Shown: positions 20,057-28,250 of the stretch, piece by piece
Position numbering within the stretch: position 1 is the first letter of the stretch
Layout: every line of letters starts with the position of its first letter
From: Rhizophagus sp. LPA8_4_AMF
Lineage: Eukaryota; Glomeromycota; Glomeromycetes; Glomerales; Glomeraceae
DNA length: 28,468 nucleotides
Reading direction: 5' to 3'
NCBI GenBank assembly: GCA_021464525.1
Contig: JADRCO010000672.1
Coordinates: forward strand, 1-28,468
The notes under the pieces: model-generated
The model's input: the letters and a program-made list of their open reading frames with translations, nothing else
The model's database searches: none
Told to the model about the DNA's origin: nothing
Position numbers and translations under genes: made by a program

Positions 20057-20644
20057 ATGAATACTCAAGGTCAGATTTCTGATTCAGTAAACAACCAAAA
20101 TCCTCTTATTTCTACTTCTTTCAATCTACAAGGCACTCCCGTTTCATCTCATGAAAGGCAAGAAAGTTCAACTGCACCGAGCGAGACTTATATGACGCAG
20201 TCTCCTGACTTTCGGCCTCAACCAATAGTTACTAACGCACATGTACAAACCGATTCTTCCGTATATCTTCAAATTCAACCCGTTCATCCTAATGTCTTTT
20301 TCTTTCGACCACCAAATGATTTTTATCATTACCATGTTAAATGCGAGGAAATCTCAAACGACACCGTTGCATACTTATTAAATAAATCATTAAAAGAACG
20401 TGACATTCAATATAATGGAGATGAATGTATTTTCTATTATCAGCAACAATATAATAACCGACTTTATCAAGTATCATACGAAATTGTTTCTCCTTTCTTG
20501 GTCAATAATTGTTTGAATAAAAATATTCTTGGAGTTGAATTTCAACAAAATATGGTACAAGAGCATTTGGAATTAACCTTTGATCAGAAAGAATATCTTG
20601 AATGTCATTTAAAAAAATATTTAAGTCAATATTTATTAGGCTAA
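20057..20644 (+). CDS. Uncharacterised FYRPPN/YLSQYLL-family protein, copy 4 (195 aa)
   Basis: An intact single-exon gene starting with ATG after TTTAAAT. Residues 1-75 form a hydrophilic S/T/P/Q-rich tail (MNTQGQISDSVNNQNP...). Residues from about 77 form the conserved domain: VHPNVFFFRPPNDFYHYHVK, CEEIS, VAYLLNKSLKE, NGDECIFYYQQQYNNRLYQV, YEIVSPFLVNNCLNK, LGVEFQQN, FDQKEYLE and YLSQYLLG. The low-complexity tail plus compact domain resembles many regulatory proteins, but no DNA-binding, catalytic or secretion motif is seen. It shares its layout with the copy at 25806 but is clearly diverged from it, while the domain core stays conserved. Function is unknown. Confidence 0.9.
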   Translation: MNTQGQISDSVNNQNPLISTSFNLQGTPVSSHERQESSTAPSETYMTQSPDFRPQPIVTNAHVQTDSSVYLQIQPVHPNVFFFRPPNDFYHYHVKCEEISNDTVAYLLNKSLKERDIQYNGDECIFYYQQQYNNRLYQVSYEIVSPFLVNNCLNKNILGVEFQQNMVQEHLELTFDQKEYLECHLKKYLSQYLLG

Positions 20645-21390
20645 GCAATTTACTTTTTATACAAAGAAATGAACTTAAAGATTTAATTATATACGACCAT
20701 TTTTCAACGACTTATTTTCTTTTTTTTATATTTTATATTTTTTTTTTTTTTGATAAAAAATAATAGGGCTATATATAGGGTTATATATGATATTCGATGT
20801 GACTTCTTTATTATTTATTTTTTACAAAATGTATTAATATATATAACATCAAAGTTTAAATAAAATAATAACATTTTACTCGAACAGTTTAACATTACTT
20901 AAAAACTTTATTCAATGTTGTAATTATTAGCGTGAAGCTGATAATTTGTGTATTTAAAGAATTTTATTTTGAGAAATAATTTGATCATTAGTACCTGTAT
21001 TTGAGAGACTATAGAAACTTGAGAAACTATGCATTATATATCTGAATAATAAATATTTTTATTTCCTTCTTGTTATTTTTCTTTTTTCTATATACAGTAC
21101 ATTATATTCTAAGCAGATTGAACAAGTTATATTCCATGATACCGCAGTGTTTGAATCGTATACTCTATATACGTTTTCACATATTTAATTTTTTTTTATA
21201 TTTTACAATTTTTCTCGATCAATTTCACTGTTGACTGGAGATCAACATCCTTTAAAATAGGAGTTACTAATAAATATTTATATTTTGTTAGGAAACAAAT
21301 TTGTTTTATTTTTATAATTTAACGAAAGAAAATGATTTGAGCGTACAAATGGAGAAGAAACGGATATAATTCGTTTAGTTTTTTAATATT
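20645..21390. other. AT-rich intergenic DNA
   Basis: Downstream region of family copy 4, with long T-runs and repeated (T)AGGG(C/T)TATATA near 20764-20790. No gene or element recognised. Confidence 0.5.
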
Positions 21391-21561
21391 TTATCGCCGT
21401 TTTCAAAATAATGTAGGACATTGATTTGTAATTATATATTCGAATACCAGTATTCGTCCAGGGTTTGTCCAGTTTTCGTCCGGTAATCGTCCGGTAATCT
21501 GGTATTCTTTTTTTTTTTTATCCAAATATACCATCCTACACCATTTTGAAAACGGCGATAA
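21391..21561. mobile_element. MITE with 28-bp terminal repeats (TTATCGCCGTTTTCAAAAT)
   Basis: The left end TTATCGCCGTTTTCAAAATA (continuing to 21418) and the right end (21534-21561) are inverted copies with two or three differences. The 171-bp element has a second inverted pair inside (GAATACCAG near 21440 and CTGGTATTC near 21498) and four GTCC(A/G)G direct repeats, including CGTCCGGTAATCGTCCGGTA. Flanks are A/T-rich, so the target duplication (TTA/TAA or TA) cannot be fixed. The minus-strand frame at 21432-21665 is just this element read through. Confidence 0.8.
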
Positions 21562-21665
21562 TTCACTAAAATTATCGAGAATAAAAAACTTTTTATGTGA
21601 CGTGCTCTGATCACAGGATCAGCTTTCTGCGTACAAAAAATTCCTTTTATGATTGTGTCGCACAA

Positions 21666-22264
21666 AATAAAATTTACAAGAGGTTATTCTTTAAATGTAA
21701 AATTTTTCGTATTTTATGATTTAAATAACAGGTATAATTAAAAATTAGATATATGTTTTTCGACTTTAGAACGTTTATAAATACTTCATCATTTTCTTTG
21801 CGAAAAGTTATCGCTCAATGTCATTATTCTGACTAATTTCTATTGTCTATTGTTTACCTAGTGTAACTTAATTTTCTTTTTTTACAATGAACATTACGAC
21901 AAATTTTGTTTTGCGGACATTGCAAAATAATTTTCAATCAGCAACTAATCCTAAAAATCTCACCTGATCCGTGATTTATACCGCAGTAATATGACTTTCT
22001 TTTTATTAGTTATATATTTTATGAATGCGTATTGGAACAGTCCCCGAGTGTAGAGGAATCCAGTGGTAATAACAACACATTTTGTGATAAAAGTCTGTAA
22101 TATTTTACTAAAAAAGAATTTTAAGCCACGACATGAATAAACAGGACTAGTTGAAATTTGGGTTATTTATATTTTTTATTTTTTTTAATTATTATCATTT
22201 ATTTTAGTCTAATTCTTTCTTAGACTGATAAACATTTATTTCATCCTAACATTAACAAGGAAAT
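21666..22264. other. Intergenic with a GC-richer patch near 22028-22070
   Basis: A short plus-strand stretch starting ATG at 22027 reads MRIGTVPECRGIQW and ends in a GTAATA donor-like site. It is too short to support as a gene. Otherwise AT-rich. Confidence 0.35.
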
Positions 22265-22540
22265 GTGATCGTATTTTTCACATTATATTCGGCGCTTATA
22301 AAATAATTTTTTTCTAATAATAGAATTCTAGATCTTCGTTTCAGAAATTAAAAATTATTTGTTGATGGAAATTTCTACGACTATGATTACTTATTGAAAG
22401 GAATTTTGAGTCGGTAATAAACTTTTATCGCCTTATTTAAAATAACTTCATTCAAAATTTGTAACTTAACTTGTAAAAGATCTTAATTTAATCAATGTTT
22501 ATTAAAGCTATAATAAAAAAAATTGATTTTTATTATGCAT
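22265..22540 (+). repeat. Dispersed repeat, inverted partner of 615-890
   Basis: Collinear in inverted orientation with 615-890. Shared blocks include ATTCGGCG, AATAATAGAATT, TTTGTTGATGGAAAT, TTTATCG and GTTTATTAA. No coding content. Confidence 0.55.
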
Positions 22541-22689
22541 CTATCCAAGGGATAGGTTCAGTTTTTGGGATGAGTTCACACTTCGGACTAATAAAAAAAA
22601 TTACAAGTCACTAAAGAATATTTTAGAGGCGCAGTTTTATATTATTTTTAATACTTAGTTTTATTTTCTTTAATATTATATTATCTTTA

Positions 22690-22990
22690 TAATATGGTTA
22701 ATTTGGCCCACCATGACCCTAAACTGGAGGACAGATAAGTATGGTTAAGGACGTTAGAATTATTGTAAATAGAGAATGAATTAGGACTTGGACACAGTTT
22801 TATGATTTGGTTTTGAATATTTTAAATAAAGTTTATATTTTAGCACGGCAAATGGGTAAGGAAATATACCTTTATGGTTATTTCTGCAGGTAATGCTGCG
22901 GGACCATCCGGCAGTAGTTCCGCTTTAAACGTCCCCTAATTTGGTTACATCCCACAATGTTTATTAGCAAAGCCGCCAAAGCGGTAAATG
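22690..22990. other. GC-rich island, possible exons or small RNA, unassigned
   Basis: Two patches (22694-22745 and 22845-22990) are much richer in GC than their flanks. On the plus strand, after an acceptor-like ATTTTAG, one frame reads HGKWVRKYTFMVISAGNAAG then PSGSSSALNVP and stops near 22939. Another frame reads ARQMGKEIYLYGYF before a CAG|GTAATG donor. On the minus strand a 37-codon frame (TALAALLINIVGCNQIRGRL...) overlaps the same DNA. The competing frames prevent a call. An inverted pair around GCCGCCAAAGCGG suggests structure. A retroposon fragment or RNA gene is possible. Confidence 0.35.
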
Positions 22991-23527
22991 TGTGCAAAAT
23001 TATTTTTGTATTTTGATTATTTTACTGCCATTTCTCTTTTAAAAAGAAAAAAATTGTTATAAATATATCCTTTTTACATAGTAAGATGTTTTTTATTAAA
23101 AAATTAAATATTTTAATTTTTTTTACGATTACAATATATCACGGGTGAAATACTGATATAGTATACGAGTATACGATAGAAATGAATAATGAAATAGATT
23201 TTTTTTGTTCAAATAGACTACGACTACTGAAAATATTGCCAAGTTGGCATTAATAAATTATATTTCACTTCTCTTTCCTTCTACGTTCTTGACTCATTTT
23301 GTGAATAAATAATATTCAACTCTTTTTTTATTGGTCTTATTTCAGACATTTTTCGCTTATTACAACCATTTAAAGACATGTTACATATGTCCAAGAATTT
23401 TTCTACTGAAATATACTGAACTGGATTTTTCTCTTCATTTAAATACCGTTTTAAATAAAACGAAATTAAAAAGTCATTTTTAAATATTTTTTTTTTTATT
23501 TTTAAAAAAAAAATAATAATAATTTAC

Positions 23528-24223
23528 CGTGTAACTTCGCTTGTAGTTTTTCCATGTTATTGTAACACTGGTCCGCAGAATAACTATAGCCATTGGCGAG
23601 AATAGGGCCCCGAAATATATATAAAGGGGTAAGGTAGCGAGTATGCGTATTTTTGACCCAAAAAATCGTGTAGATCCTTCCTTTTTTAGATAATTTTATA
23701 TAATGCCAGTCAATAAATTATTGCCTAATTTAGTAACTAACTGACATTAGCATAATTTCGGCCCTGAAAAACATGCGTACAGCTAATAGTAAAATTTTCT
23801 GAAATCACCTGACCCTCACATATATATTGCGAGCATCCACTTATTCCAGATTTCTAATTTTACACTACTATGAGGGTCACTCAGTTTTTCGATTTTATCT
23901 TTATTTTCTTTTAAATGCAATAATAGACATTTGACCGCTTCGTCTTTCCAAGTGCATCGTTTTGTGGTTTTCCTCGAAGATAATTTTCGTGATTTACTTC
24001 CACTCCATACACTCCATGATATTCGTTCTGGACATTTGTACGAAAAAGACATTTGTTTTGGACTTTCATATACAAATGTTGAATTGCTCCAAGATAGCTT
24101 TCGTGCTACAACTTCGCCAGAAGATTCGGTTAATCCTAAAGAAAAAGGAAAATCATTATCATTACTCAATTTTAATAGCTCAATTGTACGATTATCAGCT
24201 CTCGTTATATGTTGACAGCTTAA
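23528..24223 (-). pseudogene. Myb/SANT-like (trihelix-type) gene fragment interrupted by an insertion
   Basis: A minus-strand frame open from 24223 to 23816 has no ATG. It starts LSCQHITRADNRTIELLKLS, passes an S-rich linker, and reaches RCTWKDEAVKCLLLHLKENK, KIEKLSD and VKLEIWNKW, the first two helices of a Myb/SANT-like domain of the kind common in transposon-related and regulatory proteins of these fungi. The expected third helix appears further on (23597-23528) as ANGYSYSADQCYNNMEKLQA then KLH, followed by a GTAAATT donor. The two parts are separated by about 200 bp that look like an inserted MITE (23623-23819), and they are not in the same frame. Upstream and downstream exons were not found. 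It is probably a broken gene that bound DNA. Confidence 0.6.
23623..23819. mobile_element. Probable MITE inside the Myb/SANT-like fragment
   Basis: The left end AAAGGGGTAAGGTAG and the inverted right end GTGAGGGTCAGGTGA share GGGT(A/C)AGGT. Flanks carry ATATATAT on both sides (23615-23622, 23820-23827), which could be an 8-bp duplication but is low-complexity. Inside, AATGCCAGT and ACTGACATT form an inverted pair. The main support is that it separates two halves of one protein domain. Confidence 0.45.
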
Positions 24224-25805
24224 TTAACTACGAATTCAAATCTCTATTCTCTGATGTTATTCCACCCTTTAACCTTTTTAGATTGAATACGGCAATAAAA
24301 TATCAATACAAAGTTTATAATAACCTTTGACGGGATTATCAACATTATAGTCTAAATAATTTGTTTCTTGCGAAAGGATATCGACCGATCCTATTACAAA
24401 AAAGAAGAGATTAATCAATATATGATTTATATGCAACATAAATATTTTAATTTGTATAGGATAAACTTTTTGAAGATAGCAATAAAAGTAAAAAAAAAAA
24501 AGTAATAATGAAAACCTTTTTGATTGACCATTGTTTGTGCCATTGAAGGGTTAAGGAGGATTTCTATTTTAACTAAAAAAGCAATCTTAAATTGATAATG
24601 TGACGAATGTGAGGTGACAAAATTGTCATACATTGTTATAAATACCGGTGATGATGAATTTCTTAAAAAAAAATTAAGTAGTATAAAGAAAAACCATAAA
24701 ACTACCAAAAAAAAGAATTTTTATAAGTTTAAATAAAAATAAAATACGCTGATTTTTACTAATATTTTAACGCGAATATAATAACTCGAACCCGTAATAT
24801 TTCTATTATCTCAACTTTCAATAACAATAAACTTAATATAGCTTAATACGGTCGATAATAAAATTTTAACTGAATTAATTGTTTTAGCTTGAATTATTAA
24901 ATAATGAGTTTCGATTTCCATCTTGTTACTGCTATATTTATAATTTTTCAAACAGTATTTTCGAATAACGAATTATTTAAGGAAGTTGGTGATTGGTAAT
25001 ACGTGACATATATTTTATGTATTTCTTATTAAGAATAGTTTATCATTCAAAATATGCCGTTTTTGATATTCATTCAAAACGAATACTGTGTTACAGACAG
25101 ACGCCAAGAATTAAAATAGCAACGTTACATTAAGATTAGCCGTACTTTGAACACATACAAAAAAAAGGGCTAGAAATCTTACGACTCCTCAGTGCATGAA
25201 TAAATAAAAGGTTCAATTTCATAAGTAAAAAACATAATGATGTTTAACCTTACTATTTGAGTAAAAAATATAAACAAAAAAGTCTAAAAACGATGATTTT
25301 CTAAAATCATGGCAATATTCTCAAGACCAATGTAAAAAGTATCGAAAAATTTCAACAATTTTAGCAGAGTGACTGTACCTGTTAAAAACAGTTTATATTA
25401 TGAAAAGCCAACCGATAAAAATTTATTTTTAAAATTTAATAAATTAACATTAAGAATCATAAATTGATAAGTGACAATAGTAAAAATAAAGAATTTCGGA
25501 CTAATCTCTCATGAAATTGTTATTAATTCCATGAAATTCCTTGGAATACAGCAAAGTAAAAGGATTTTTATTATTGTGAAAAGCTGGAATAAAAAAAAGG
25601 TCAAACTGTGGCCGTGGATTTTCGCCATTGGATTATCATTTTTCTTAACTATTTTGACGAATTTCCTTAAACATATGATAGACCATTACAGAGATACAAT
25701 AATTTGTTTAAAAATATAATAAATAAAATAAAGATAGAAAGAAATCATAATACTCTACTATCAAAATTATAAACTTATAAATTCAAATATAAAAAAAATT
25801 CCTAT
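24224..25805. other. Intergenic; second half is 3' flank of a segmental duplication
   Basis: 24778-25310 matches, inverted, the downstream flank of family copy 2 (5508-5890). A minus-strand frame around 24540-24637 (ITMYDNFVTSHSSHYQFKIA..., then MAQTMVNQK and a GTTTTC donor-like site) looks mildly protein-like but cannot be linked to a gene. The frame at 25471-25719 starts with GTG in AT-rich DNA and is not supported. Confidence 0.45.
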
Positions 25806-26366
25806 TTATTTTAATAAGTATTGACTTAAATATTGTTTTAACCAACCTTCAAGATTTTCTTTTTGTTCAAAAGTAAACGATAATTTCTCTTTTTCAACAT
25901 CTTGTTGAAACTCAAAACCAAGAAAATTTTTGTTCAAACAATTATTAATTAAAAGAGGTGAAACGATTTCACATGATACCTGATAAAACTTGGCGTCATG
26001 TTGTTGTTGATAGTAGAAAATACACTCGTTTTCGTTAGATTGAACGTTATTTTCTTTCAATGATTTGTTTAATAAATAAGTAACAGTATCGTAACAGATT
26101 TCTTTGCAAATAACATAATAATGACAAAATTCGTTTGGAGGTCGATAGAAAAAGACAGTAGGATGAAAAGGTGTAGTTGCAAGTGTAGTTTGTAACGTTT
26201 GAGTTACGTGCTGAGGATGAATATCCTGAACCGCAGTAGTCACGTGAGAACCGTTTGTGTAATGTAGAGGAGAAGTGATAAGGACGTTGTTATATTGAGA
26301 ATTAGGATACATATTGGTAAATGAAGGTGGAAGGTTCTCCGAGTTAGAAGGTTGACCTGGATTCAT
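25806..26366 (-). CDS. Uncharacterised FYRPPN/YLSQYLL-family protein, copy 5 (186 aa)
   Basis: An intact single exon with ATG at 26366. The N-terminal part carries the family module NSENLPPSF, then a linker with VTTAVQDIHPQHVTQTLQTT. From about residue 68 the conserved domain runs FHPTVFFYRPPNEFCHYYVI, CKEIC, VTYLLNKSLKE, NECIFYYQQQHDAKFYQVSC, EIVSPLLINNCLNK, EFQQDVEKEKL, FTFEQKENLE and YLSQYLLK. It is the closest intact relative of copies 1 and 2, including about 100 bp of 3' flank, and belongs to an inverted segmental duplication with copy 2. A CACGTGA site lies within the coding sequence (26241), as in copy 2. No secretion signal or known motif. Function is unknown. Confidence 0.9.
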   Translation of the reverse strand: MNPGQPSNSENLPPSFTNMYPNSQYNNVLITSPLHYTNGSHVTTAVQDIHPQHVTQTLQTTLATTPFHPTVFFYRPPNEFCHYYVICKEICYDTVTYLLNKSLKENNVQSNENECIFYYQQQHDAKFYQVSCEIVSPLLINNCLNKNFLGFEFQQDVEKEKLSFTFEQKENLEGWLKQYLSQYLLK

Positions 26367-26412
26367 ATTAGATGAGTTAAATGAGGGTGTTTGAATTATA
26401 TTGGATAGTAAA

Positions 26413-26434
26413 ATTTTTTTTTTTAAAAAAAAAA
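26413..26434 (-). promoter_or_regulatory. T11A11 tract in the leader of copy 5
   Basis: A symmetrical T-run followed by an A-run lies about 47 bp upstream of the ATG. Copy 2 has T8A7 at 4302-4316, about 37 bp upstream of its ATG. Position conservation suggests a leader or nucleosome-excluding element, but this is inference. Confidence 0.35.
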
Positions 26435-26671
26435 ATAAAATAAATAAAATAAACTAAAGATTTAGAGTTTAAATTTTGTAAATTTAATTAGTTATTGAGA
26501 TTTTTATTTTGATATTTAATAATAATTAAGGGTTATTTAATTTTTTTTTATGTGGAAACAAAAAAATTAAAGAGTTAAACGAGTCATAGGAACCAATGAT
26601 CAACATCAATAAACAATGAGTGAAGTGAGTAAAATTTTGCGACGAAAACAAAAATCGCATCCAACGCACCT

Positions 26672-26688
26672 CATTTATATATAAATTT
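26672..26688 (-). promoter_or_regulatory. TATA-like element of family copy 5
   Basis: On the minus strand TTTATATATAAATGAGG lies about 310 bp upstream of the ATG at 26366, similar in distance to the TATATATAAGGGG before copy 1. Confidence 0.35.
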
Positions 26689-26787
26689 TTGAATATTATT
26701 CTCAATTTTATTTGCAGAAAATCATATATTGTCGTAATAACCATAATGATGGTAACTTTAATAACGGTGCTACTAAATATAGAACGG

Positions 26788-27179
26788 TGTAGGGTTTAGT
26801 TTACCTAGTAAATAGTATTATTTGTTAGGCGCAGTATTATAATTATTTTAAGTATATAATTTTTAAGTGTATTTTAGAAGGTATTACGTCCGGGATGACG
26901 TTAAACTATCACATGGAATTAGATGAGATTCTTATGAGATAACGTACTGAAAAAATGGTATTTCTAAAAATAGAAAATCTGAAAAATGAAAGTTAACAAG
27001 CTTTAAGATTTAATACCTCGCATGTTGGCAAGAAAGTTTTATTATAGGGAAAATATCTGAAAATGGAAATTTAAATACTTTGGGTAGTGAGAAAAAGGAA
27101 ATTGAATATTATGGAAGGAGTAACCTCGTGATGAAATGATCATCATGTTGATCATTATTAGTATTATTTATAGAACTTA
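26788..27179 (+). mobile_element. LTR-like arm (fossil, Ty3/gypsy-associated), plus orientation
   Basis: This ~390-bp stretch begins TGTAGGG and is almost identical, in inverted orientation, to 27578-27967, which directly follows a Ty3/gypsy integrase remnant. It is therefore read as an LTR or LTR fragment of the same family. The true 3' end of the LTR and any target duplication could not be fixed. The close match of the two arms suggests a recent age. No coding part is attached to this arm. Confidence 0.6.
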
Positions 27180-27577
27180 AAAAATATTACAAATTTATCC
27201 TCCGATTTTTATTTTTTTAATCAAAGAAAAAAATTTTTGACTTCTAAATCCGATAAAAATTTTTGAAAACTAGTACAATTTATGATATATTATTGACTCG
27301 ACAAATTGGGAATGAAAATAGCTATTGAATATACTAATATAGTAATATAGTTAGAACTTTGAAGTAGCATGACCCATTTGTAAACTTCATATGATTAACT
27401 GAACACAAAAACTTATGTGTGTCACTAATGTCTATTTACATTGTGGAGGTCAATCCCCGCAGTATTATCTGCCAGTTTTAGAAACTGTGCCACTAGAATT
27501 TACCACATTAAAATAACCAATTAAATTTATTTAAAATTTCCGAGTTCACAAAAGTTAGTACAAGTAAAGAAAATTCA

Positions 27578-27967
27578 AGGTCTATAAATAATACTAATAA
27601 TGATCAACATGATGATCATTTCATCACGAGGTTACTCCTTCCATAATATTCAATTTCCTTTTTCTCACTACCCAAAGTATTTAAATTTCCATTTTCAGAT
27701 ATTTTCCCTATAATAAAACTTTCTTGCCAACATGCGAGGTATTAAATCTTAAAGCTTGTTAACTTTCATTTTTCAGATTTTCTATTTTTAGAAATACCAT
27801 TTTTTCAGTACGTTATCTCATAAGAATCTCATCTAATTCCATGTGATAGTTTAACGTCATCCCGGACGTAATACCTTCTAAAATACACTTAAAAATTATA
27901 TACTTAAAATAATTATAATACTGCGCCTAACAAATAATACTATTTACTAGGTAAACTAACCCCTACA
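27578..27967 (-). mobile_element. LTR-like arm (fossil) next to Ty3/gypsy integrase remnant
   Basis: On the minus strand it begins TGTAGGGG directly after a G-rich GCGGGGGATAAC that has the look of a polypurine tract, as expected for a 3' LTR. It is the inverted near-identical copy of 26788-27179. The 398 bp between the arms show no recognisable coding sequence. The LTR may extend beyond the shared part. Confidence 0.6.
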
Positions 27968-28250
27968 GTTATCCCCCGCAAGAAAAATTTGTGTCCCACA
28001 AATTTCTAATTTAGGAATCGAATCTCGGGTCTCGACTCTATCCATTTTTAGAATCGAACTCAGGTCTAATACTCGTAATATTTCTTCAATAATTCCCTGT
28101 TTAGTTACTGGTATATTTTTAATTCTCCCATTAAAATCTTTAATCTTGTATGACCCTTTGGATATTATTTCATGAACATAGTATGGTCCCAACCATTTTG
28201 ATTCAAATTTTCCTGATAGTTGCCTTTCCTTAGCCATATCAAACATCGGG
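27968..28250 (-). mobile_element. Ty3/gypsy pol remnant, integrase C-terminal end (fossil)
   Basis: A minus-strand frame shows the integrase C-terminal GPY/F-type module (SGKFESKWLGPYYV, then ISKGSYKIKDFNGRIKNIPV), which marks the end of Ty3/gypsy pol. Only the last part of the element lies in the window, and the element is incomplete here. The LTR follows directly at 27967. Upstream of about 28250 the sequence changes character to a palindrome-rich stretch, probably another insert. Confidence 0.7.

Noticed and set aside
21432-21665. 77-codon minus-strand frame
   Set aside because: Mostly the MITE at 21391-21561 read through.
22905-22985. tRNA or tRNA-derived SINE in the GC island
   Set aside because: GGTTACATCCC only loosely resembles a B box and no A box or cloverleaf could be fitted.
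23931-24330. Two plus-strand frames of 94 and 122 codons
   Set aside because: Antisense to the Myb/SANT-like fragment, which has recognisable domain motifs.
24427-24708. 93-codon minus-strand frame (includes MYDNFVTSHSSH...)
   Set aside because: TTG start, hydrophobic AT-rich ends; the central part is mildly protein-like but no splice partner to the Myb/SANT fragment in a consistent phase was found.
25471-25719. 82-codon plus-strand frame with a hydrophobic segment
   Set aside because: GTG start in AT-rich DNA, antisense to a family gene's 3' flank; no counterpart in the duplicated region near copy 2.
26526-26744. 72-codon minus-strand frame with ATG
   Set aside because: Lies over the promoter region of copy 5 and looks like chance composition.
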